This document shows positions 10,713 to 22,700 of a DNA stretch of 64,000 nt, piece by piece. The stretch covers positions 5,585,001-5,649,000 of the forward strand of contig OX621264.1 in the NCBI GenBank assembly GCA_951640165.1, read 5' to 3'. A model generated the notes under the pieces. It did no database searches. It was not told where the DNA came from and saw only the letters and a list, made by a program, of their open reading frames with translations. The DNA is from Pseudoips prasinana (Eukaryota; Arthropoda; Insecta; Lepidoptera; Nolidae). How positions within the stretch are numbered: the stretch's first letter is position 1; the number at the start of each line of letters is the position of its first letter. A program made the position numbers and the translations under genes.

Positions 10713-13700
10713 CTGAAAAGAGAAGTACTCTACGTCATTCTCTATCGAATTGAAATGGGTACAATTACGCGATTTAGAAACTTACTTTTTCTTAATCTAT
10801 ATACATATATAAAACCGGCCAAGTGCGAGTCGGACTCGCGTACGAATGGTTCCGTACCATCTACTATATAAAAATAAGTCGGGTTTTCCTTCCTGACGCT
10901 ATAACTCCAGAACGCACGAACCGAGTTCCACGGTTTTGCATTCGTTGGAAAGGTATCGGGCTCCGTGAGGTTTATAGCCAAGAAAATTTATAAAATTTAA
11001 CGCGGGTAACACCGCGGGGCACAGCTAGTTATCTATAGAAACGAGCTAAAAATTCACGTTTGATGTATGAGAGCCCCGTTAAATTAGTACACAGTAATTA
11101 GTAGACACGTATTGTGATAGTGGCAACAGAAATACATCATTTGTGAAAATTTCAACTGTCTTAACTGTCACGGTTCATGAGATACACTTTGGTGACAGAC
11201 GGACAGACAGACATACAGACAGCGAAGTCTTAGTAATATGGTCCCGTTTTACCCTTTAAATAAAAATAAATAAATAAAAAATGTTTTTATTCACGTAGAC
11301 TTTAAAAAAGCGCTTGTAAATAGTCAGAACATGTTTGTAGTAATATAGTTGTATACATTATTATTTCTAGTAACATAGATATTTAGGTACACATTGTATG
11401 AAAACATTTATAAAATTTATTTTATTATAGCATTGATATTTAGCTAGCTCGTATCAAGTTATTGTCAAGAGATTATGTTTAATTATCTAGTTTAAGTCTA
11501 ATATTTTTACTACATATTGTCAATGGTTCTGTCTATATTAAGGTATTATTACTTTGGGTACGGAACCCTAAAAATGAATGTTTGTCTGTATGTCCCTTAT
11601 AGAATCGTAAACTATGCATTTCATCATGTGATGATCTTCAGCAAAGTGTTGTGAATGAGCCCACTTAACCTCGGTTTCTGAGTTGATTCTTGATTGTTGA
11701 TCTTTGACAAATGGCGCCATTATCATTCCATTCATTGGAATTCATATATTGCCGTAGGAACGCGCGCAGGGTAGACTAAGGTGACATCTCATCCCCGAAA
11801 GATTTCATCCTCGGATGAAATGTTGCCCTTTTTAATTTGCCGGTTTAATAATTTATTAAATTAAATTAAAATAATTATTTTGCCTTTTAAATTTATATGT
11901 TTTTATATTAATAAATATCTCGACGGGCCTGTTGGCGTGGTTGGTAGATACCCTGCCTTTCACACCGGAGGTCGTGGGTTCGATTCCAACCCGGAACAAA
12001 TATTTGTGTGTCTGTTTGTCCTGAGTCTGGGTGTAAATTATCTATATAAGTATGAATTTACAAAAGAAAAATAGAATATGTAGTATATCAGTTATCTGGT
12101 TTCCATAGTACAAGCTCTGCTTAGTTTGGGATCAGATGGCCGTGTGTGAATAATGTCGCAGGATATTATTATTATTATACAAAACAAAAAAAAAACATCT
12201 GCACTTGAAATCGATTGCAGATGAGTTGTCGTAATCTATACATATAATAAAATCGTAGGAAAGTCAAAACTGTATATTGAATATTTTTTAAAAAGGATAC
12301 TTGGGGCGTGATCTACACTCGATATCGAAGCCAAAAATATAATTTTTAGAATTTTTGTCTGTATATATGTCCGAGGTAAACTCAAAAAGTACTGCATGGA
12401 TTTACTTCAAATGCATGAATATTACTAAGAGGTCGGGTCAACATATAGGCTACATATTATCACGCTATCACTTACGGGGAGGAGCTATGATAATTTATAA
12501 AATTTAATGCTGGTAAAACCGCGGGGCACAGCTAGTTAATTCTAATTGTGGTGTTTTATTTTGGCCGAAAAGACCACTGTTAGTATTAATTATGACAACT
12601 CATCCGACATCGATTTCAAGTGCGGATGATTTGTCACCTAATAATTTAAAAAGGACAACTTTTCATCCGAGGATGAAATCTTTGGGGGATGAGATGTCAC
12701 CTAAGTCGCAGGGTAGAGCTAGTTTTTTTATAAATATTTATTAAACTATTATCAGCCGATAACAACGGCAACGAAATGAAAGTTGTTTTACACAAAACAA
12801 AAAAAATATTAATTTTGGAAGATAGTTCCCAAGTCATACCAATAGATGGCGTCAACATTACCTGTAGATTGCTTTTGAAAGAGAATAAAAAATATATAAC
12901 CTAACAGGCAGTCACCTGCTTTCAATGGGCATTGCTTATGTACAGACGCCAGCACATCAAGCTACCCCAATCTGTAAAATTTTCCCAATTGAAAGTGAAA
13001 CTTATGCCTATGTGATAAACTTGACAATCTATAAAATAAATTTGACAGATTGGGGTAGCTGGATGTGCTGGCGTCTGTAAATTCATTTAAACCAATAAAT
13101 GCAAGTTCAAATTCTGTCGATGATCTAAATTTATTTTTCGCAGCATAAAATTGGGTATAATATTATTACTTCAAATATTTTGTATATACGGGGTACTTGT
13201 AAAACACCAACACAACAACCTCGCAGGACTCGATAGCTAACAGCATACAACAACTTTTGTTCTACGGGTTGTTGGTGTTTTACAAATAACCCTGTGTATA
13301 TGTGTATATATACACCTTATATAATTTTGTACATTCAAAACAAAAACAACACAAATATACCAAATATAAAAACAATAATATCAATAAAAACTTATTTCCT
13401 ATTTTCATGTTGATTGCCAAACCTTGTTCAGCGTGCGAGGCAAATTAAGGTCCTTAAGCTTTTTTACACCTTAAGTAATTTTTACTATAAAAACAACACA
13501 ATCATACCAAACATATGAACAAGGCGCTCACAGCTAGATGCTCTCATCGGTCCGTAAGTGATTGGCGAGGTCAAGCAACTAGGCTCGCGGTCAGTCCATA
13601 GATGGGTGACCGCGAAAGTGGTTTAATTTCTGAGCGTCTCCGTGCTTCGGAGGGCACGTTAAGCTGTCGGTCCCGGTTGTAGCCATTAGGCAACAGTCGT

Positions 13701-16700
13701 TAAGCCATGACAGAGGCCTACTGGGCGGCTTGAACAACTCTGACACTAGTGTAACCACTGCCCACACGATAAGTAAGTAAGTAACAATGAACACACACAT
13801 CAAAGTGTTTAGGGACCAAGGGTCAAATGGTGACATTAACTGCAAAAAAATTCAATTGCCTTCATTAAAAAAAAAAAAACGTTCAGTTACTAACTAGGAA
13901 TTAAATTTAAACCAGTCTAGAAGGTTGAAATGTACTAAAACCATAAACACTTTTGATGTTGATACCTTAATATTTTTATATAATCAAAAAGTTACACCTT
14001 AAATAATTTCTACTGCCAAAACAAAAACAACATAAGCACGCCAAACACATAAATAGACACACCAAACAAGAAAACAAAAACATATCTTAATGTTTAATGT
14101 TACACCTTAAATAATTTCAACTGTCAAAACATAAACAAAAACAAAACGAGCATGCGAAACACATAAACAGTCATATCAAATAATAAAAATAATGTATATT
14201 AATACTATCAAACACCTTAAATAATTTCTACAGCCAAAACAAAGTCATATCAAATACAAAAGAAACTCATAGTGATCGGAATCAGTGGCGACCGTTGCCT
14301 TAGGGTCGTTGCACACGGGTTACCAGCCACAATAACAAAATGCCGCCACCGGCATATTTCTGTAGTTTTCATACATTTTATATAAACTCGCGTGAGGCGG
14401 CCATCGGCCTCAACCGTATGCGGAGTCCACATAAAATGTATGAAAACAACAGGAAACATACGACGGTATTTTTGTGGCTGTGGCCAGCTAATATGCCGGT
14501 GTTATTGTTATTGCGGCTAGGAAATATGCCGGTATTTTTGTGATGGCAGCCAGGAAATATGCCGGCGTTTTTGTGATTGCGTCCAGGAGATATGCCATGA
14601 TGTGGCCGGTGGCCTGTGTGCGGAATATTAGTATATCAAAAATTAATAAAAGTCTTCAAAAAAGCTTTGTTAATGTATGTGTGTCTCAAATAATAATTTA
14701 CTAGGTTTTACTAGGTGTCACATAAATAGTGAACGTAATTTTTAGGAGCTCATTTGCAGCGGTTAAGACTGTTGCCTCGTACAGGGCTTGACGTACAGGG
14801 TTCGATACCCGTAAAGGACAACTACTTGTGCATAAGCAGTTGTTCTGATTTCTGATTCAGTTATCTGCTTTCCATAGTACAAGCTCTGCTTAGTTTGGGA
14901 TCAGATGGCAGAGTGTGAATAATGTCCCAGGGTATTATTATCTATTATTTTGTATGGGATATATTTTCATAGCTCCATAAGATTCGTCCACTGTTTAAGT
15001 TTCCCCTGTATGCTTTACATAAACAAAGCTTTATAAAAGACAGTTTTCTTACAATGCCTGCTGTCTAATTCTAGCCTTTTGTTCCTCCTCCATCCTGGAA
15101 GTTATAAAAGGTTATAATTCTATCCAGCAACATGCATGCTTGCCTACCCATCCCATTCGTCCCTCTCACTGAAAACCTTCCGCCTGGACCCAAATTGCCG
15201 TGGCCAACCTGGAAGTCGTTGGTCGCAACAAGTTGGTCGAAGCAAGAAAAACCTGCTCAGGTGGGATTTTTAAACATTTCCAACCTAGAGTGCAAGTGTG
15301 GTTCTGACCCTCAAACTATGGCACACTTGTTAACATGTCCTGCGTGTCTGCACGTAACAAGATCTAATGGACGCTACTGTCAACGCTCAACGCGTAGCTG
15401 AATTCTGGACTGACTTAATCGTGATTGCCATCGACACGCTAAGAATCTATTCAGCTACACCTACATAAGTAATAATAATAAATAAAATAAATAAATAAAA
15501 TGCGTTTATTTCCTTAAATTTGTACAATTAAGTTGCCGGGGCTTCCCAGAAAGTAATCCGAAGATACTTGAGATGGGATAAACCTCGCTCTCCCTCGATT
15601 AGTTAACACTTTTTATTTGTGCTAAAAGGTATGAGTTACACATTTTATATAAAACCAATAATAAGAAAATTAAAATTAAAATTAAAAGAAAATTAAAATC
15701 GTGTTTAAGGCAGTGTGTGAAAATTAGAGTGTGTTTAGTATAAACGTGTGTTTAAACATGTGTTTATGAGTGTGTGAATATATAATTTGTGTGTATGTGT
15801 GGGTGTGTGAATGAGTGGGCGTGTGTATGTGTGAATGAGTGTAGAGGTGTGCTGGAGTGTGTGTGTGAGTGAATGTGTGTGGTATGTGTTTATGTGTGTG
15901 TGAGTGTATGTGTTTATGTGTGTGTGAGTGTATGTGTTTATGTGTGTGTGTGTGTATGTGTTTGTGTATCTGTGTGCTTGACGTTCAACCCAAAGTCACC
16001 AGAATGCCTTCCACTGCATCATAATTAATTGTAAAGAGCCATTCCGTCAATGTCTTCTTACACTCATACAGCTGCATAGGGTAAATGTTAAGTATGCGAT
16101 TAACTTTGTTATAAACGCGTGGGGCTTGACTTACATTTTGGCGACTAGCAAAAATTGAACGTGCTGAGTATGTAGGGGCCACTATATCACATCGTCTTTT
16201 TTTAAGTTTGAGATGGCTGAAGGGTAGAATTTTGTGATATCTTAGTACCATGTGTAGTATGTAAAGTTTCCTAACGGAGAGTAGCTTAGAACTTGCGTAT
16301 AGAGTTTCAGTAGGGAACCTGTAGGGCTTACAGTACATGACCTTAATCAAGGATCGCTGTGCCCTCTCTAGATCTATAAAATACGACTTAGCTGCTCCTC
16401 CCCACACCGAGATACAATATATGATTACAGATTGAGCCAGTGCGATATAGATTGTATTCAGTAGTTCTGCATTCATAACATGTCTCAAAGATTTGAAAAC
16501 CCATATGAGTTTTCTTACCCTCCCTATAGTTATTTCGAGGTGTGGGTACCAGCTTAACCTTTGATCTACTACAATACCAAGGTACTTGACGGAGTTTACC
16601 TTATGAATAACAGGGCAACCACAGGAAGATTGGGTTGGGGTACGACAAGAATGTATTCTAATGTTAAAGTCAGGCCCAGGCTGAGAGTTTGCGTATTTAG

Positions 16701-19700
16701 TGAAGCAGACGTAGTTGGTTTTTTGGGTATTTAGCGTAAGTAGATTTTCACGTAGCCAATCACTAACTTTAGCCAGTCCCTTCTCAGCCTCCAGCCTAAC
16801 CTTGTCCCAGGTCTTAGCAGAGAAGATAATAGCGGTGTCATCCGCGTAGGACAGTATCCTTGCACCGTTGATAATAAGGTTACAGAGTTCGTTAATGTAA
16901 ATCAAAAAGAGCGTCGGGCCAAGGACACTGCCCTGCGGGACGCCATACGTCACGTTCTCTTCGTTGCTAACATGGTTTTCAATTTTTACCCCCTGTTTCC
17001 TGTTTTGGAGGTAACTGCTAAGAAGCGAGAGAGCAGAACCTCGGAATCCTGAGTTCTCCAGCCTATGTAAAAGTTTAGAGATTGAGACAGTATCAAAGGC
17101 CTTTTTGAGGTCAAGAAAGACCACCAGGCATTTGTTCCCCTTATCTACTTCCTTGGTTATCACAGTAGCAAGTTCCTCAGTAGCATCTTGGGCTGATATT
17201 CCCTTTCTAAAACCATATTGAGAGGAGGATAAGACGTTATATTTAGTCAGGTAGTTTACTATTCTGGAGTTTAAGAGCTTCTCAATGATTTTAGAAATGG
17301 AGGTCAACACAGAAATAGGCCGATAATTGTTAACGTCGTCTTTATCTCCAATCTTATACACAGGGGTAACAACTGAGCGCTTAAGAAGGTAGGGGAAGAT
17401 ACCTGTGTTAAAGCATAGGTTGGCCAGGTTACAGATCAGCGGGACTAAGATCTCTTTGGCCTGTTTTAGGAAAAGGGTAGGAATTCCGTCCCACCCTGGT
17501 GCACTCCCAGAGTCTAGAGACATCAGAATATTTTCAACTTCCTCCTGAGTGGTCTCTAGGAGAACAAAGGAGGACAGATTAGGGCTGTCTGTGTTACAAG
17601 ATGTAGGGGGCGAGTTACTACTTAGGATTTTCTGAGCTAGAGTTTGTCCAATGTTTATAAAATAATTATTAACATAGTTTACAGAGTCTTGGGGACATGA
17701 TTTTAACTTAAGTAGGTCGCTATTAGAGCTCCTGGGTGGCTTATAATTTGTGATGTCATTGATGGTTGACCACAACGCCCGAGGGTTTTTAGCAGATGCT
17801 TTGATTTTGTCTTTATTGTATTTATTTTTAAGTTTTTTTAAAAGGTTCCCACAGAAAGTCCGATATCGTCTATATGTAATCGCTAGAATTTGATTAAGTG
17901 GGTTTGACTTGAGTTTAATGAAAATTGAATTTCTTAGTCTAATACACCGTAGGGCACCTGTTGTTATCCAGGGTTTAATAATTCTTTTGCTATTCGTGAT
18001 AATTAAATTTTTAGAGTTCGAAAGTAAAGCGGTCTTGACCAATTCTATAAGCGCAAAGGCGTAAGTATCAGGGTCTTTGAAGATGTTAAAAAAGGAGGTA
18101 TCAATATTTTTTAGACTATTGTGAGCATTTTCGTAGTTGACTATTGTTTTGTACTTTTTAGGTTTACTATAGTAATAATTACTCTCGAGAGATAACAAAA
18201 TCAGGCAGTGGTCTGTTACGGTTGTATTCAAAACCGCTGTAAAAGCTATATTTTTTTGTTTGTCAAGACTCATGAAGACGTGATCTAGGCATCCATCCCC
18301 CCTCGTGGGTAGGTTGTGAGATGGTAACAGTCCATGTGTAGATAGCATATTTAGGTAGGTTAGTCTATTGTTTCTTTCATTATTTGTTTCAGTAGGGGAA
18401 ATAATTAAGTCGATATTAATGTCCCCTACGATTAAAACGTTTTTATTAGGAGTCATATTCTCAAGATGATTGTTAAGGGATGTAATGAAGTTACCTGCTT
18501 GTGGAAATGATGGGGAACGGTAGATACCCAGTATAGTGAAATTTGATATTTTTAACTCGAGTCCAGTGGCATTTACAAGGTTTAGTTCTTTAAATTTTAC
18601 TGATAATTTATTTGTGATGTATACTACTACCCCGTCACTTTGGTTAATTTGGTGTTTTGTTTGGAAAGATGTGTAATTTACTAATTGTGGTATATTTTTT
18701 TTAGAGTTTAGCCAACACTCTGTGAGAATCAGAATATCTACTTCATATTTTAGTTGTGATAGGGTGAGTTGCAAGTCATCAAAATTTTTGTATATACTTC
18801 TAATGTTTTGTGTTAAAATAATTAAATTGTGTAGAGAATTACCCGTGTTTAATTTGAGTTCTTCTATATTACACTTGATCGAATCTGACGGTTTAATCTG
18901 ATCAATTTCCTTTAATGTATCGAAATTATCCATTTAAACATATCAAGTTAGTACTTACGGGGTTGCAACCAGGGTAGTTAGATGGTATGAGTATTAGCAG
19001 ATCAGGTTCTAGGAAGAGTAAGAACACACAGATGAATTCAACATTTTGTATAGGGGAAAACGGGGGGTAACAGACTATATGTTTTAAAACCAAGTAGTAG
19101 AGGTTTTCTACTAATATAGATTTAGAACTATTGTATCTGAGGTTGTATACGGCGTGTAGGTTTGTTGTTATGTTTGTGTTTTGAGCGTGTTTTTGTTTTG
19201 TGTCGGGGATCAAGTGATATATATGTGGGATATATCGTTGGTAGTAGTAATTATGGTATAGTGGTGTATAGGTATGTAATGGTTTGTAAGTAGATTTCTG
19301 TGAGCACTCTAATATATAGTAGACCTTTGATATTTCCTTTATCAAGCTAGGCAATCCATACCCAGCCTGGCAAAGGGAGCATTGTGTATAGACGTGTATA
19401 AGTGAGTAGACGTGCCTAATTGTGTATACGTGTATAAGTGTGTAGACGTGTATAAATGGGTAGACGTGAATAAGTGTGTAGACGTATATGAGTGTGTGGA
19501 CGTGTATAAGTGTGCATACATGTATAAGTGTGTAGACGTGAGTAAGTGAGTAGACGTGTAAAAGTGTGTGGACGTATGTAAGTGTGTAGACGTATATAAG
19601 TGTGTGGACATGTATAAGTTTGTTTACAGTTTTGTGTGCGTGTTTTGTTGTATAGTAGCCATTTAACATGTTATTTAACAAATTAGATTTTGGGCTTAGG

Positions 19701-22700
19701 TACTCTATTTTAAGTAGGAGAAACAGTTTTAAGATATATATACCCATAGTTAGTCATTGTTCTTGCATGAGTTGTTGCACCTGTGCTTCGTGTTGTATAT
19801 GGATAATTTTTGATGTTTCATCTTTCCGGATCAAAACCTTTCCCAAAGAGGTCCAGCAATACTTAAATTTTCCAGCTTTTTTCAGGTCTCGAGCTAAGAA
19901 AAACAGACGAGCCCCCTTAGGAGTAAGTTGTTCAGCTATAAAAACAGGAGTGTCTTCGTTGCTTGTGAGGCCTAGATGTTTAGCCTGTAGACGAGTCCTG
20001 TTCATAAGGTTAAAGTCTTTTACTTTTTTCAGGAGGTCGGATCTCAATATTGGCGACCTTAATTCTACTACGATTGTAGGTTTCTTCTCTCCCTCTCCAC
20101 GGGGTTTCAGGCGGAAAATGTCGCTTATATCGCTTCCATTTAAACCAAGATGAATGGTTTTTGAAAGATTTACAACCATTTGTAACAGATCATCCCTGGT
20201 TTCCTGGGGCTTTTTAGGGACATTTTTAATTTCTACGCAGGTCTTGCGTGACTGCCTATGGAGGTCTTCTACTTTGTTCTCCAATAAACAAATGTACTCC
20301 CGGTCCTTTTTAGACTGATTTTCAAGAGTTGCAATTTTTCCGCGGTACTCCTCGTTTTGTGCAGTTAGGAGTGAGACAGCCGCGTCAATTTTAGCATTAG
20401 ACTCGGCTAACTCCTGCAATTTATCGGATATGGATGCGAGCTCTTTACTTTGGGCGCCAACGAGCGAGCTAATTAAGTCTCTTATCTCGTCTTTAAAAAC
20501 CGTGAATTTATTGGGTGAGGAAGCTTCGTCTCTTGGTCGTTTGTTACGTTGTGTCACATTTTCCTCGAGCGAAGGGAATTCTTCATTATTAGATGATGTT
20601 TTATTCAGGGAGGGGTCCGAGGAATACTGTGGCATTTCAGTTAAGTTGCGATCCGGAATAGGCGATCGTGAAGGCGGCGTTCTCCGCACTGACATTTTAA
20701 AGTAGGCCTATTTGGTGTTTAGTAGCCGACGGCAGTTAATAATCAGCAGGTAGCTACACTCTACCGGAGGTAGCGGGCGGAGTCTAGTAGAGGGCCGCAG
20801 ATGCAGATAGTGGTCTATATAAGTTTGTTTCACTCACGCGTGTACGGGGCGGCGTCGCTCTGAGCATCCGTATGAGCCTCCATTTTTGATGGATCCCTCT
20901 ATTCTGACCCGTACGGGATCATTAAAATCATAAATACATTGATAATTAATTAATTAATTAATGTCCCTCTCGACCGAATTTCGGCCACGGCGGTCAGTCT
21001 CAATGGACTAGCCAATTGCGGCGCTATCATCCATCACTCTCATAATCCGATGGGACGACTAGCGACAGGACCGGAAAGAGGTCAGGTACAGGACCGACAG
21101 CTTTACGTGCTCTCCGAGGCACGGGGGTGTAATACCGCCACTCCCAGACTTCGGGCTGATGCTGAGAATTTTTTTTACGGAAACATCCCAAAATCCCTTT
21201 TTGGCCCGACTGGGGATTTGAACCCAGGATTTCATTATCTGCGGTTGAACACGCTACCGCTAGACCAACATACTACACATACATAATGATCAATTTCGAC
21301 TGCACGTGTGGTGCAGCGGCTAAGACAGTCGTCTCGCCGCTTCGTGTCGCGAGTTCGAGTCCCGGGCCGGACAACTATTTGTGTGACCCATAAATAGTTG
21401 TTCTGAGTCTGGATGTAATTTGTGTCGAATGTGATTGTATATGTTTATAAAGTACCCCGCGATACAGGGATTAGATTACTGACGGCTGACGTTGTCTTAA
21501 AAAAAATGACTAATTGATCATTAATGATACCTAATGATCAATTGACTAATTGATCATTAATGATACCTAATGATCAATTGACTAATTGATCATTATATAG
21601 AGGTTCAATTCATAAGAAGTCAGAAAGTTTATTTTTCCAATAATTGCTTTTGAACTTTATCTAGACTAGCATAACTATTTCCTCTGATTGGTCAGTCAGT
21701 GATAGTCAGCCTATAAATGTGTGAACACCAAAGTGGTTTAGTTTTTAATGTCTCCGTGCTTCGGAGGGGACCTTCATTTGTCGGTCCCGGTTGTAGTCCT
21801 TAAAACTTTCGGTGCCCAGCACCCGACCAGCGGGTCCACGGCGTGGCTGCGAAAGTGACTTTCTGTGCCCAGCACCCGACTAGTGGGTTGAAGACACGTT
21901 GGCATGCCCAGAACCCGAAAACCGGGTCCATGGCGTGGCTGCGAAAATGACTTTCTGTGCTTAGCACCCGACTAGTGGGTTAAAGACACGTTGGCATGCC
22001 CAGCACCCGACTAGTGGGTCCATAGCGTGGCTGTGAAAATGGTAAGCAATATCAGAGACCTACTGGGCAGATTGAACTTTGAACCACTCTACCACTAGGG
22101 TAATCAATACCCATACAATAAATTAACAACTTTATTACATATCAATAAAATATAGTGGCAACTATTCCCATGTCCTTATTAATGGTTAATTAAAAACAAA
22201 ATAAAGTTTTGTTAGTAAACTATGAGTAACTAAAAACGTTATTTAATTAAATTATAATTATGCTTACAAAGCTTGTTGCCTAATAATATTCATTTGTTCT
22301 TCTTCAGTCCTGTAAGTTTAAATATAATTAAGATTAATACATGTATCTTATAATATTAAGTACAGACACCAGCACATCAAGCTACCCTAATCTGTCAAAT
22401 TTGCCCAATTGAAAGTGAACCTTATAGTTTTGTGATAAAGTTGAAAATCTATAAAAGAAATTTGACAGGTTGGGGTAGCTGGATGTGCTGGCGTCTGTAC
22501 AATACACACTCTATGTCAACCAGCAGACTGAAATTTCAGGAGAATTGACAACTATTATGGTTAAAGAACATTTAAAAATAAACGCTTGCCATATCTGTTA
22601 AATAGTCTGCCCGAGGACATACATACAAAATAATAATATTAAGTTAAAAACATACTTCATAAATAGTAAAAAGAGATTATTAACCAAACAGTTTTGAGGG

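Larger units (their letters stand above)
11778..12706. mobile_element. TIR element with nested SINE and Helitron
   Basis: The arms 11778-11838 and 12648-12706 are inverted copies (TAAGGTGACATCTCATCCCC against GGGGATGAGATGTCACCTAA), followed by a second inverted pair at about 12197-12232 and 12595-12630. CGCAGGGTAGA occurs just outside both ends. It contains a family A SINE (11921-12176) and a Helitron (12235-12535). Confidence 0.7.
15476..20930 (-). mobile_element. Near full-length CR1/Jockey-like LINE
   Basis: The order on the minus strand is 5' UTR (about 20930-20696), ORF1 (20695-19754), a middle ORF (19747-18926), ORF2 (18933-15985), and a 3' region with a GT/AC-rich microsatellite (about 15700-15980) and a (TTTA)n-type tail near 15476-15510. 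All three ORFs are open, so the insertion is young or recently active. It sits in the third intron of the RING gene in the same orientation. No clear target duplication was found, as is common in CR1-type elements. Confidence 0.85.

Noticed and set aside
19754..20695. Endogenous baculovirus fragment, from the FP-like domain
   Set aside because: It lies in order before an EN-RT ORF2 with a LINE layout; FP-like domains are common in arthropod LINE ORF1 proteins.
22264..22309. End of a three-exon, 217-residue gene at the TAA of 22264-22266
   Set aside because: The same bases form a GTAAGC donor whose phase fits the RING exon at 10712, so it is kept only as a possible retained-intron isoform.
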